DNA from: Afipia sp049747295
Lineage (GTDB): Bacteria; Pseudomonadota; Alphaproteobacteria; Rhizobiales; Xanthobacteraceae
Assembly: GCF_049747295.1 (NCBI RefSeq)
Contig: NZ_JBMHJM010000001.1
Span: 2,852,001 to 2,916,000, forward strand
DNA: 64,000 nt
Direction: 5' to 3'
The notes beneath the pieces were generated by a model that had not been told where the DNA came from, did not search any database, and saw only the letters and a list, made by a program, of their open reading frames with translations. The position numbers and the translations under genes were made by a program. Shown piece after piece: positions 1-8,612 of this stretch; position 1 is the first letter of the stretch; each line of letters starts with the position of its first letter.

Positions 1-1
1 C

Positions 2-76
2 ACCTCCGCGGTGCCTCCGGCCGGCAAGCCTCGGCCCCGCCCGGATGCGGGCCTCGAGCCGCAGCCACAGGCGTAA
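2..76 (+). CDS. C-terminal end of a proline-rich protein (5' end outside window)
   Basis: An open frame enters from the left edge and stops at TAA 74-76, just ahead of a strong terminator. The 24 visible residues are rich in Pro, Arg and Ala, as in a disordered tail. The frame was chosen because its stop lies immediately before the terminator; the other two forward frames read through the hairpin. The family cannot be recognised from this fragment. Confidence 0.45.
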   Translation, partial: TSAVPPAGKPRPRPDAGLEPQPQA

Positions 77-101
77 GCCTCCAGCACCACAGACTTTGGG
101 G

Positions 102-131
102 AAGGCCGGTTTTCAACCGGCCTTTCTTTTT
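102..131 (+). terminator. Rho-independent terminator
   Basis: A perfect 10-bp stem (AAGGCCGGTT at 102-111 with AACCGGCCTT at 115-124, loop TTC) is followed by a T-rich tract. It ends the gene entering from the left edge. The following stretch up to 300 holds no other feature I can support. Confidence 0.85.
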
Positions 132-300
132 GGCTTGATGCGAGTGCTCTGAAACCGAAGCCATCCCGTAGCCGAACTTCCGAACCACCACATCAGCGCA
201 TGGGGTGTATGCATTCGGCCCTTATTCGATGCTCTCGGCAGTTCGCTGGCTTGACCGCGCGTTGCATTCACCGCACCGATAATGTCCCTGCGGATGAAAC

Positions 301-1056
301 ATGACGACCCACCCGACACCTCCCGACCATCTTCACGCACCGGCCTACTGGTCGCGCAAGGCCATCGTTCCCGGCATTTATGCGATCTCCCCGATGCTCC
401 CCGGCACGATCGCCTTCGGTCTCGCGTTTGGCGCACTGTGCGCGCAGAAGAATTTTACGCTTGGCGAAGTGCAGGTGATGATGGCCTTCGTCTATGGCGG
501 GCTCTCCCAATTCGTCGCAATCCAATCCTGGCCCGACACGCTGACGCTGTCCTCGATCGCGACGCTCGCGCTGCTCACCACCACGGTCAACATTCGCTTC
601 TCGCTGATGAGCGCGAGCCTGCGTCCCTGGTTTGGAACATTGCCGGCATGGCAGTCCTATCCGTCGATGCTGCTGGTGACCGACGGCGGCTGGCTCGCGG
701 CCACACGCTATCGGAATTACGGCGGCGCTGACGCATCGTTCTTCGTCGGCGGGGGCATCCTGCTTTACGTCGTCTGGTTTCTGTCCTCAGTGCCGGGGTT
801 TCTGATCGCCGGTCAGCTGAGCGATCCGAAGAAGTACGGCGTCGATCTGATCATGCCGGCGTTCTACGCGGCGATGCTGGTGCCGGCATGGAAAGGTCCG
901 CGGCTTGCGATCCCATGGCTGGTTGCCGGGATCGTTGCATTGACGGTGCATTGGTTGATGCCGGGCTGGTGGTTCATCATCACAGGTGCGCTGGCCGGCG
1001 CGATCAGTGCGGGACTGATGGATGAGCCGGCGACTCAGGATGAGAGGCCGGCATGA
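301..1056 (+). CDS. azlC: AzlC family branched-chain amino acid exporter, large subunit
   Basis: Inner-membrane protein of 251 aa. AzlC proteins work with a small AzlD partner to export branched-chain amino acids or their analogues. The N-terminal region contains the family-like segment PGTIAFGLAFGALC and a stretch around FVYGGLSQFVAIQSW, followed by several hydrophobic helices; the length is typical. The stop overlaps the next start as ATGA at 1053-1056, so the two genes are translationally coupled, which is the usual azlCD arrangement. The substrate is inferred from the family only. Confidence 0.9.
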   Translation: MTTHPTPPDHLHAPAYWSRKAIVPGIYAISPMLPGTIAFGLAFGALCAQKNFTLGEVQVMMAFVYGGLSQFVAIQSWPDTLTLSSIATLALLTTTVNIRFSLMSASLRPWFGTLPAWQSYPSMLLVTDGGWLAATRYRNYGGADASFFVGGGILLYVVWFLSSVPGFLIAGQLSDPKKYGVDLIMPAFYAAMLVPAWKGPRLAIPWLVAGIVALTVHWLMPGWWFIITGALAGAISAGLMDEPATQDERPA

Positions 1057-1370
1057 GCGATCTGGTGCGTTCCGACGTTATGCTCGCCTTCGCGGTGATG
1101 ATGGTGGTGACGGTGGCGTCCCGCCTCGGCGGCTTTTGGCTGATGGGGTACGTCAACATCACTCCGCGCGTCCGGCGAATGCTCGATGCCTTACCGGGAT
1201 CGATCATCATCGCGGCCGCGCTGCCGGTGGCCGTCAACGGCGGCCCGATCGTCTTGCTCGCCATCGCAGCCGCAATTGCCGTGACCATCATTCGGCGCAA
1301 TGAATTTGTCGCCGTGATCACCGGCATGCTGGTGGCCGCATTGGCGCGTGCGCTTGGATTTAGCGGCTGA
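1053..1370 (+). CDS. azlD: AzlD family branched-chain amino acid exporter, small subunit
   Basis: Small membrane protein of 105 aa with about four hydrophobic helices. Typical AzlD features include a segment near RLGGFWLMG and a central LPGSIIIAAALPVAV region. It overlaps azlC by 4 nt and should form the two-component exporter with it. No clear terminator follows; the 110 nt up to the next gene are AT-rich and probably hold the promoter of the TetR gene. Confidence 0.88.
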   Translation: MSDLVRSDVMLAFAVMMVVTVASRLGGFWLMGYVNITPRVRRMLDALPGSIIIAAALPVAVNGGPIVLLAIAAAIAVTIIRRNEFVAVITGMLVAALARALGFSG

Positions 1371-1481
1371 TTTTTAGGACTTGAGTTTTTGCTGCAGTGC
1401 GAATTTTAATGCAGCTGTTTCAAATATCTTGTTTCCCGTTTTGAATTATTGTTCACTTCTTTCGGGAGGCAAGCGACGTCA

Positions 1482-2174
1482 ATGGTTTACAGGCGAACTC
1501 ATCAAGTCGTGAAACGCCTCGCAGCGCGACGCAATGCGATCCTCGCAGCAGCCCGCGACGCGGCAGCGGAAGGTGGAATGGTTGCGGTTCAAATCGCGCC
1601 GGTTGCCACGCGCGCCAGTGTCGCGGCGGGGACGGTGTACCGCTATTTCCCCTCAAAAGCCGATCTGATTTCGGAGCTCATCGCCGATGTTTCGCGAACG
1701 GAACTGGCCGCGATTCGCCGCGCTGCGGATGCGGCGCCAGGGCCATCGTCGGCCTTGGCGGCTGCGGTGACGACCATTGCCGTTCACGTGGTGTCGAACC
1801 GCAAACTGGCGTGGGGCATTCTTGCTGAGCCGGTGGATGTCGATGTGACCGAATCGCGGATGGCCAGCCGCCGCGAGATTGCCGCCGAGATGGAAACCCG
1901 TATCGAGGCGGCTGTGCGCGCAGGCCATTTGCCCGCTCAGGATACGGCCTTGGCGGCTACCGCATTGATCGGCGCGTTGCATGAATCACTGGTCGGGCCG
2001 CTCGCACCTGCCGACCTGGATGACCCGGCAAAGCTGCGCGACGCGGTCCAGACGATTACCCTGTTCGCATTGCGGGCTGTCGGCGTGCTTGACGCCCGTG
2101 CGCGCGGGCTTGTCGTCCAGGCCGTGATGCCGGTGATGCCGCCCAAGCGCGAGATGGGCGCTCTGGTCGGCTAA
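1482..2174 (+). CDS. TetR/AcrR family transcriptional regulator
   Basis: DNA-binding repressor of 230 aa. The N-terminal helix-turn-helix spans about residues 15-65, with the characteristic end VAAGTVYRYFPSKADLISEL; the C-terminal ligand domain is divergent, as usual for the family. The ATG at 1482 is preceded by GGGAGGC about 11 nt upstream and is preferred over an in-frame TTG at 1449. It lies between azlCD and glcDEF on the same strand. Its target could be either neighbour or itself; no operator was identified. Confidence 0.85.
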   Translation: MVYRRTHQVVKRLAARRNAILAAARDAAAEGGMVAVQIAPVATRASVAAGTVYRYFPSKADLISELIADVSRTELAAIRRAADAAPGPSSALAAAVTTIAVHVVSNRKLAWGILAEPVDVDVTESRMASRREIAAEMETRIEAAVRAGHLPAQDTALAATALIGALHESLVGPLAPADLDDPAKLRDAVQTITLFALRAVGVLDARARGLVVQAVMPVMPPKREMGALVG

Positions 2175-2322
2175 TATTCGCGCCCCGTCTCGGCAGGCAT
2201 GCCCTGCGAATGTTCGCGCTGAACATCCGTTGCCAGCTTTGAACTATTCAAAACCGGCGAGACGTGCTTGAACGTCGGAAAAATCAAGGCGCGGCACACA
2301 CCCGTCGTTCTGGAGCTTTCTG

Positions 2323-3816
2323 ATGTCCATCATGATGCCCGAAGCCGATCAGGCTGTTCTGAATCGTCGCGAGGAAATCGTTGCGGCCTTGCGCAAGATC
2401 GTGCCGGGGGAGGGCGTGATCTCCACCGCGCTGGAGATGATGCCGTATGAATCCGATGCGCTGACCGCGTATCGTCAGCCGCCCATGGTGGTGGTGTTGC
2501 CGGACACGACCGAGCAGGTCTCCCAGGTTCTGAAATATTGCTACGACAACGGCATCAAGGTTGTTCCGCGCGGATCCGGCACCTCGCTGTCGGGCGGTTC
2601 GCTGCCGCTCAAAGATGGCGTCTTGCTGGGCCTCGGCAAGTTCAAGCGCGTGCGCGAGATTGATTTCGAGAACCGCGTCGCCGTGGTCGAACCGGGCGTC
2701 ACCAATCTCGCCGTCAGTCAGGCGGTGGCGCACGAAGGCTTTTACTATGCGCCCGATCCCTCATCGCAGATCGCCTGCTCGATCGGCGGCAACATCGGCG
2801 AGAACTCCGGCGGTGTGCACAGTCTTAAATACGGCATGACCACCAACAACGTGCTCGGTTGCGAGATCGTCCTGATCACCGGTGAAATCCTGCGGATCGG
2901 CGGCAAGGCGCCGGAGACCGACGGCTACGACCTGATGGGGATCATCACAGGCTCCGAAGGCCTTCTCGGTGTCGTGACCGAGGTGACGGTCCGCATTCTG
3001 AAAAAGCCGGAAACGGCGCGCGCGCTGATGGTCGGCTTTCCCGAAGTGGAGGCGGCCGGACAGTGTGTGGCTGACATCATCGGCGCCGGCATCATTCCCG
3101 GCGGCATGGAGATGATGGACCGCAACGCCATCCACGCGGCGGAGGCATTCGTCCATGCCGGATATCCGCTCGACGTCGAAGCGCTCTTGATCATTGAACT
3201 CGATGGCCCCGGCGTTGAAGTCGACGAGTTGATCGGGCGCGTCGAGAAAATTGCGCGGAATTGCGGTTCGACCACACTGCAGATATCTAACTCCGAACAG
3301 GAGCGGCTGCTGTTCTGGGCGGGCCGCAAGGCCGCGTTCCCGGCGGTCGGACGGATGTCGCCGGATTATCTGTGCATGGACGGCACGATTCCGCGCGGCA
3401 AGCTCCCGCAAGCGCTGGCGCGGATTCGCGATCTTTCGGAGAAGTATGGACTGCGCGTTGCCAACGTCTTTCATGCCGGCGACGGCAACCTGCACCCGCT
3501 CATCTTGTATGACGCGAATATCCCAGAGGAAATGGACAAGGCCGAAGCGTTCGGCGCGGACATCCTGCGGGCCTGCGTCGAACTCGGCGGTGTGCTGACG
3601 GGCGAGCACGGGGTCGGTGTCGAAAAGCGTGACCTGATGCCCGAGATGTTCTCCGATATCGATCTCGCTCAGCAGCAGCGCCTGAAGTGCGCATTCGACA
3701 CGCAAGGTCTCCTCAATCCCGGCAAGGTGTTTCCGACCCTGCATCGGTGTGCGGAACTGGGACGTGTCCATGTCCACGGCGGCAAGCTCGCATTTCCGGA
3801 TATTCCGCGATTTTGA
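2323..3816 (+). CDS. glcD: Glycolate oxidase, FAD-binding catalytic subunit GlcD
   Basis: Oxidises glycolate to glyoxylate as the flavin subunit of the three-part GlcDEF complex; D-lactate is a possible alternative substrate in this family. The 497 aa show a PCMH-type FAD domain with RGSGTSLSGG at residues 83-92, and a C-terminal FAD-oxidase domain with HAGDGNLHP at 384-392 and GEHGVG at 427-432. GGAG about 8 nt upstream supports the ATG at 2323. It is followed by glcE and glcF, which fixes the assignment as glycolate oxidase rather than a stand-alone D-lactate dehydrogenase. Confidence 0.93.
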   Translation: MSIMMPEADQAVLNRREEIVAALRKIVPGEGVISTALEMMPYESDALTAYRQPPMVVVLPDTTEQVSQVLKYCYDNGIKVVPRGSGTSLSGGSLPLKDGVLLGLGKFKRVREIDFENRVAVVEPGVTNLAVSQAVAHEGFYYAPDPSSQIACSIGGNIGENSGGVHSLKYGMTTNNVLGCEIVLITGEILRIGGKAPETDGYDLMGIITGSEGLLGVVTEVTVRILKKPETARALMVGFPEVEAAGQCVADIIGAGIIPGGMEMMDRNAIHAAEAFVHAGYPLDVEALLIIELDGPGVEVDELIGRVEKIARNCGSTTLQISNSEQERLLFWAGRKAAFPAVGRMSPDYLCMDGTIPRGKLPQALARIRDLSEKYGLRVANVFHAGDGNLHPLILYDANIPEEMDKAEAFGADILRACVELGGVLTGEHGVGVEKRDLMPEMFSDIDLAQQQRLKCAFDTQGLLNPGKVFPTLHRCAELGRVHVHGGKLAFPDIPRF

Positions 3817-3883
3817 TTGCCGCACCCGGCGGCAAGAGCGCCGGATCCGGGCCAACGTGATTTGCAAAAGAAACGAGACGCGC

Positions 3884-5116
3884 GTGGATACTTTGAAAGT
3901 TCGTGATGCCAATGATGTCGAGCAGGCGGTGCGCGATGCGCTCGCTGCCGAACAGCCGCTGGAAATTATTGGCCATGGCAGCAAGCGGACCATCGGTCTG
4001 CCGATGGTGACCAATGCCGTGCTCGATCTGTCCGCGTTGAATGCCGTGACGTCCTATGAGCCCAGCGAGCTGATTATCACGGTGCAGGCGGGTGCGCCGA
4101 TTGCCGATGTGCTGTCGCTGATCGACTCGAAGAATCAGGAATTTGCATTCGATCCGATGGATACGTCGCTGCTGTTGGGAACGCCGCGCGGCGCCGGTAC
4201 GATCGGCGGAACGATTTCAGCGGGTCTGGCCGGCCCGCGCCGCATCAAGGCCGGCGGCGCACGCGATCACCTTCTGGGGGCCGAGGCAGTCTCGGGTTTT
4301 GGCGATTCGTTCAAGGCTGGCGGCAAGGTGGTGAAGAATGTCACCGGCTATGATCTCTGCAAGCTTCTGGCCGGTTCGTGGGGAACGCTCTCGGTGATGA
4401 CCGAGGTGACGTTGAAGGTGATGCCCAAAGCCGAGAGTGAACGGACGCTGGTTCTGCGGGGGCTGGACGACATCGCAGCCAACAGGGCCATGACCATCGC
4501 TCTGGGATCGTCGTTCGATGTGTCCGGCGTCGCGCATTTGCCGGCGGCCTCATTGCGCGGGGCCAACGGGGCACTGTCAGGTTTTGGTTCACTCCAGCAG
4601 GCGGTGACGTTGATCCGGCTCGAGGGGATCGGCGCGTCCGTGGTCGATCGTGCGAAATCCGTCAGCGGCATTTTGGCGTCCTTTGGCGCCGTCGAGATGA
4701 TCGAGGACGACGCTTCCCGGGCCACGTGGGCGGCGGTGCGTGATGTACTGCCATTCGCAGCCGATGGCCCGTTTGGAGCGCAGCCGGTGTGGCGCATCGT
4801 GTGCCCGCCTGCGTCCGGCGGAGCCTTCGGCCAGGCGCTTGCCCGCGACACCGGCGGCGAGGTGATCTACGATTGGGGCGGGGGGCTGATCTGGGCTGCC
4901 CTGCCACCGGCGCCGGATGCCCACGCGGCGCTCTTGCGTGAGCGGCTGAAGGCAATCGGCGGCCACGCCACGCTGATCCGCGCCGCCGATCAAGTGCGCA
5001 ACGCGGTCGACGTTTTCCATCCGCAGCAGGCGGGGGTTGCCGCACTTGGGCAGCGCGTCAAGGCCAGCTTCGATCCCAAGAACATCCTCAACCGCGGCCG
5101 CATGGTTCGCGCCTGA
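3884..5116 (+). CDS. glcE: Glycolate oxidase FAD-binding subunit GlcE
   Basis: Second FAD-domain subunit of glycolate oxidase, shorter than GlcD at 410 aa, as expected. The PCMH-type FAD region covers roughly the first 200 residues (GHGSKRTIGLP, then GTIGGTISAGLAGPRRIKAG, then KNVTGYDLCKLLAGSWGTL). The frame is open upstream to 3749, overlapping glcD, but the GTG at 3884 gives an N-terminus of usual length. Translation is probably coupled within the operon; the 18-nt gap to glcF supports this. The start is the least certain part. Confidence 0.9.
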   Translation: MDTLKVRDANDVEQAVRDALAAEQPLEIIGHGSKRTIGLPMVTNAVLDLSALNAVTSYEPSELIITVQAGAPIADVLSLIDSKNQEFAFDPMDTSLLLGTPRGAGTIGGTISAGLAGPRRIKAGGARDHLLGAEAVSGFGDSFKAGGKVVKNVTGYDLCKLLAGSWGTLSVMTEVTLKVMPKAESERTLVLRGLDDIAANRAMTIALGSSFDVSGVAHLPAASLRGANGALSGFGSLQQAVTLIRLEGIGASVVDRAKSVSGILASFGAVEMIEDDASRATWAAVRDVLPFAADGPFGAQPVWRIVCPPASGGAFGQALARDTGGEVIYDWGGGLIWAALPPAPDAHAALLRERLKAIGGHATLIRAADQVRNAVDVFHPQQAGVAALGQRVKASFDPKNILNRGRMVRA

Positions 5117-5134
5117 CCGGGAATTCCTGACGCC

Positions 5135-6469
5135 ATGAAGACCGAATTTTCCGCCGCGCAACTCGCTGATCCGGATATCCGGGAGGCCGACAAGATCCTG
5201 CGCGCCTGCGTGCATTGCGGGTTCTGCACCGCGACCTGTCCGACCTACGTGCTGCTGGGCGATGAGCTCGATAGCCCCCGCGGCCGCATCTATCTCATCA
5301 AGGACATGCTTGAAAATGACCGGAAGCCTACTCAGGAAGTGGTCAAGCATGTCGATCGATGCCTGTCGTGCCTGGCCTGCATGACCACATGCCCCTCAGG
5401 GGTCAACTACATGCACCTCGTCGATCAGGCGCGGGTCAAGGTCGAGAATGAATATTCCCGGCCGCTCTCGGAACGCATTTTGCGCGCGGTCCTGGGCACC
5501 GTGCTGCCGCGGCCCGGTCTTTTCCGGGCCAGCATGATGGCGGCCCGACTGGTCAAGCCGCTGGCATCGCTGTTGCCGTCTTCGCCGGCTGGGCAAACGG
5601 CCCCGACGTTTTTCGACCGCGTCCGTGCCATGTTGGCGCTCGCACCCCGCACCTTGCCGCAGCCGGGGCCTGCCGGCGGGACCGTGTTTCCGGCGGTCGG
5701 CACCAAACGCGGCCGCGTTGCCCTTCTGCAAGGATGTGCCCAGCAGGTGCTGTCACCGGGCATCAACCAGGCTGCCATTCGTTTCCTGACGCGCCACGGC
5801 ATCGAGGTGGTGCTGGTCGCAGATGAACAGTGCTGCGGCTCGCTGACGCATCATATGGGACAGGATGGTGATGCACTGCGGCGGGCGCGGGCTAACATCG
5901 ATGTGTGGACCAAAGAGGCAGACAGCAAAGGTCTCGATGCCATCCTGATCACCACATCCGGGTGCGGCACCACCATCAAGGACTACGGTTATATGCTACG
6001 CGAAGACCGCGCCTACGCGGCCAAAGCCAAGCGGGTTTCGGCGCTTGCAAAGGACGTGACCGAGTATGTGGGAAGCCTGGATATCGCGTGGCCGCAAGGT
6101 GGCAAGGACCTCGTGGTAGCTTATCACTCCGCATGTTCGCTGCAGCATGGTCAGAAAATCACGCAGCTTCCCAAAGATTTGCTTTCCAAGAGCGGATTCG
6201 TGGTGAAAGATGTGCCGGAGAGTCATCTGTGTTGCGGTTCGGCAGGAACGTACAACATCCTCCAGCCCGACATTGCGAAGAGATTGCGCGAACGTAAGAT
6301 CGCGAATATTGCTTCGGTGAAGCCGGATGTCATTTCCGCCGGTAACATCGGCTGTATGGTACAGATCGGCTCAGTGCAGCGTACCGACGGAAAGTCAGTC
6401 CCTGTAGTGCACACTGTTGAATTGCTCGATTGGGCGACAGGCGGTCCTCGGCCGGAACTATTGAATTGA
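5135..6469 (+). CDS. glcF: Glycolate oxidase iron-sulfur subunit GlcF
   Basis: Electron-transfer subunit of 444 aa that passes electrons from the flavin subunits to the respiratory chain. Two 4Fe-4S ferredoxin motifs are visible: CVHCGFCTATCP at residues 25-36 and CLSCLACMTTCP at 76-87. Two C-terminal CCG domains follow (CCGSL near 233, CCGSAGTYN near 366), the heterodisulfide-reductase-like pattern of the family. It is the last gene of glcDEF; the next gene follows after 71 nt with its own strong ribosome-binding site. Confidence 0.94.
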   Translation: MKTEFSAAQLADPDIREADKILRACVHCGFCTATCPTYVLLGDELDSPRGRIYLIKDMLENDRKPTQEVVKHVDRCLSCLACMTTCPSGVNYMHLVDQARVKVENEYSRPLSERILRAVLGTVLPRPGLFRASMMAARLVKPLASLLPSSPAGQTAPTFFDRVRAMLALAPRTLPQPGPAGGTVFPAVGTKRGRVALLQGCAQQVLSPGINQAAIRFLTRHGIEVVLVADEQCCGSLTHHMGQDGDALRRARANIDVWTKEADSKGLDAILITTSGCGTTIKDYGYMLREDRAYAAKAKRVSALAKDVTEYVGSLDIAWPQGGKDLVVAYHSACSLQHGQKITQLPKDLLSKSGFVVKDVPESHLCCGSAGTYNILQPDIAKRLRERKIANIASVKPDVISAGNIGCMVQIGSVQRTDGKSVPVVHTVELLDWATGGPRPELLN

Positions 6470-6540
6470 TCGAAGAGCCCCCGCGATGGGAGTGCTTGAA
6501 TCGCTGATCGCGTTTGCTCAGCGGAAGCAGGAGGACCACG

Positions 6541-7029
6541 ATGGCTAAAGGTAAGAAGAAGAAGGACAAGAAAAACAAAAAAGAAAAGAAGCTGATGCTG
6601 GCGAAGAAGAGCGCCAAGACAGCTTCCAAGAAGTCGGCGAAGAAGGCCGCGAAAAAGTCGGCCAAGAAGTCTGCAAAGAAAGCCGCCAAGTCGGCGAAGA
6701 AGGCCGTGAAGAAATCCGCCAAGAAGGCGGCGAAGAAAACTGCCAAAAAGGCTGCAAAGAAGTCAGCGAAGAAAGCCGCGAAAAAGTCCGCCGCCAAGAA
6801 GGCTGCAGCTCCTAAGAAGGCAGCTCCCAAGAAGGCTGCTGCGAAAAAGGCTGCGCCGAGGAAGCGTGCACCGAAGCCGGCTCCCGCCGAGGAGCCCGCG
6901 ATGTCCGCTCCGGCTTCCACCGATACTGGCTGGCCTGAGCCCGCTCCCGCTCCGTCACCCGCTCCGGTGTCCAACTGGTCGTCCAGCTTCGGATCGAGCA
7001 GCCACAGCGACGACGACGAGAACACCTGA
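6541..7029 (+). CDS. Histone H1-like Lys/Ala-rich DNA-binding protein
   Basis: Protein of 162 aa. Residues about 5-120 are almost only Lys and Ala in KKSAKKAAKKS-type repeats with little else, as in eukaryotic H1 tails and bacterial H1-like proteins. The last 45 residues switch to Pro/Ala/Ser and end in an acidic stretch (HSDDDENT). The ATG at 6541 has an excellent AGGAGG upstream; an in-frame TTG at 6514 is less likely. It probably binds DNA or RNA without sequence specificity and may affect nucleoid structure. It follows glcF on the same strand and ends in its own terminator. The function is inferred from composition. Confidence 0.8.
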   Translation: MAKGKKKKDKKNKKEKKLMLAKKSAKTASKKSAKKAAKKSAKKSAKKAAKSAKKAVKKSAKKAAKKTAKKAAKKSAKKAAKKSAAKKAAAPKKAAPKKAAAKKAAPRKRAPKPAPAEEPAMSAPASTDTGWPEPAPAPSPAPVSNWSSSFGSSSHSDDDENT

Positions 7030-7055
7030 CAGTTTTTATTTCGTCAGACCATACG

Positions 7056-7087
7056 AAGGCCGCAGCTCTCCGCTGCGGCCTTTTTGT
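7056..7087 (+). terminator. Rho-independent terminator after histone-like gene
   Basis: A 10-bp stem (AAGGCCGCAG at 7056-7065 with CTGCGGCCTT at 7073-7082, 7-nt loop) followed by TTTTT. It ends the glcDEF/histone-like transcript. Confidence 0.88.
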
Positions 7088-7431
7088 ATGCAGGGATGTC
7101 GCCGGCTCTGTCACGCAGAGTGAATCAAAAATTCAGATAACGTTAGGACGAATCGGGTCAGCGTTCCCCCCCGCAAAACCGATCGGCGAACGGACGCCAC
7201 TTCCAGGCGCAGCGACCAAAGTCTGTTGTTGGATTGCCACAGTGCAACACAACCACGCTGGAAGTGCTCCAAACGCCTAAATAGGCAGCAATTGCTTGGG
7301 TTTTGCGCTTCCCGCGTATCGAGTGCGTCAGCGACAATATTGCCACGAATTGAATTCGGTGCAGTCGATCGACCGTGGTCACCCTGACTATCGGCAGTCG
7401 GACTGAGATTTAAGCGATGATGGGGATCGTC
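7088..7431. other. Intergenic region upstream of porin gene
   Basis: About 340 nt without a supportable gene. Short open frames here lack ribosome-binding sites and coding character. The part nearest 7431 should contain the promoter and leader of the porin gene, but no convincing sigma-70 boxes were identified. I see no repeat or RNA structure of note. Confidence 0.5.
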
Positions 7432-8445
7432 ATGAAGAAAATGAGTTTATCGGTCGCAGCGATAATTGCGATGGGGCTTGGTTCGGCATCCGCTGCTGAT
7501 CTCGGCAAGGTCTACACGAAGGCTCCGCCGCTCGTTGAGACGGTGTCGCCTTGGGATATTGCGTTCGGTGCCGCCATTATGAGCGACTACGTGTTCCGTG
7601 GGGTAACCCAATCGAATCACAATCCGTCGGTGACGGCTTATTTCGAGCCACGCTACAACGTCAACAAGGACCTGCAGCTCTACGTCGGTTCGTCGTTCGA
7701 GAGCATCTCGTTCTCCAACCGCGCTGCGGCTGAAGTCGATATCTACGGCGGTGTTCGCCCGACTTTCGGTCCGGTCGCGTTTGACTTCGGTGTCTGGGGC
7801 TACCTGTATCCGGGTGGAAAATGCGCCGACAACGTTCTCACCGGCGGCATCCCGGGCGGTGGCGTCTGTCCGGTTGACACCAACACGGTGTTCCTCGCCA
7901 ACGGCAACGTCATGAAGAAGGACGTGAGCTTCTACGAAGTTTACGGCAAGGTGAACTACACCTTTAACGACTACTTCACGATGGGCGGCAACGTATTCTA
8001 CTCGCCGAACTTCCTGAACACCGGTGCTGACGGCACCTACGCTTCGGTCACCGCAAAGGTCACGGCGCCTGGCGCCCTGTTCGGCACCAGCGGCATCGGT
8101 GCTTATGTGTCGGGTGAATTCGGTCGTCAGTGGCTCGGCACGTCGGACACTTTCTACGGCGTGACCGCCGGAAACGGTTTCCCCGCCTCGGCAACCATCA
8201 ATTACGCCGACTACAACACCTGGAACGTCGGTTTGGGTTTTACCTACAAGGTGTTCACCCTCGATCTGCGCTATTCCGACACCGACATGAGCAAGGGCGA
8301 TTGCAACGCGTTCACCAGCGACTTCACGGCTTCGCAGCCCGGCAACGCAACCGCGATCAACACTGGCGGCATCGGTTCGAAGTGGTGCGGTGCGACCTTC
8401 ATCGCCAAGCTCTCGGCTGACGTGACGCTGGGCGCGCTGAAGTAA
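7432..8445 (+). CDS. TorF-type putative outer-membrane porin
   Basis: Outer-membrane beta-barrel protein of 337 aa. A signal peptide covers about the first 21 residues (MKKMSLSVAAIIAMGLGSASA, cut before ADLGK). Mature segments such as SDYVFRGVTQSNHNPSVTAY and YLYPGGK fit the TorF/TIGR02001 porin family, and amphipathic strands with aromatic ends continue to the C-terminus. Another ATG at 7417 is in frame; 7432 gives a classic signal peptide. The transported substrate is unknown. It stands alone, with its own terminator. Confidence 0.78.
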   Translation: MKKMSLSVAAIIAMGLGSASAADLGKVYTKAPPLVETVSPWDIAFGAAIMSDYVFRGVTQSNHNPSVTAYFEPRYNVNKDLQLYVGSSFESISFSNRAAAEVDIYGGVRPTFGPVAFDFGVWGYLYPGGKCADNVLTGGIPGGGVCPVDTNTVFLANGNVMKKDVSFYEVYGKVNYTFNDYFTMGGNVFYSPNFLNTGADGTYASVTAKVTAPGALFGTSGIGAYVSGEFGRQWLGTSDTFYGVTAGNGFPASATINYADYNTWNVGLGFTYKVFTLDLRYSDTDMSKGDCNAFTSDFTASQPGNATAINTGGIGSKWCGATFIAKLSADVTLGALK

Positions 8446-8468
8446 CGTCTTCCTCCAATGAGCCTCCG

Positions 8469-8499
8469 GGCGGCAGAGCAATCTGCCGCCTGTTTTTTT
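8469..8499 (+). terminator. Rho-independent terminator after porin gene
   Basis: A perfect 9-bp stem (GGCGGCAGA at 8469-8477 with TCTGCCGCC at 8482-8490, loop GCAA) followed by TGTTTTTTT. It separates the porin gene from the oppositely oriented ABC transporter gene. Confidence 0.92.
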
Positions 8500-8612
8500 G
8501 GCTTTTGATTCGGCGCTTCAACTCAAGGCGTGCGCGGACCGGCCTTGAGAAACGAGAAGATGCGCTTGCCAGAGAGATACCTGGGCCGCACGTCCGCCAG
8601 TCCCAGCCGGTC

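Noticed and set aside
2761..4014. Minus-strand open frame of 417 codons
   Set aside because: Antisense to glcD and the start of glcE, with no recognisable protein features; a shadow of the GC-rich real genes.
7447..8481. Minus-strand open frame of 344 codons
   Set aside because: Antisense to the porin gene, crosses its terminator, and has no ribosome-binding site or family feature.
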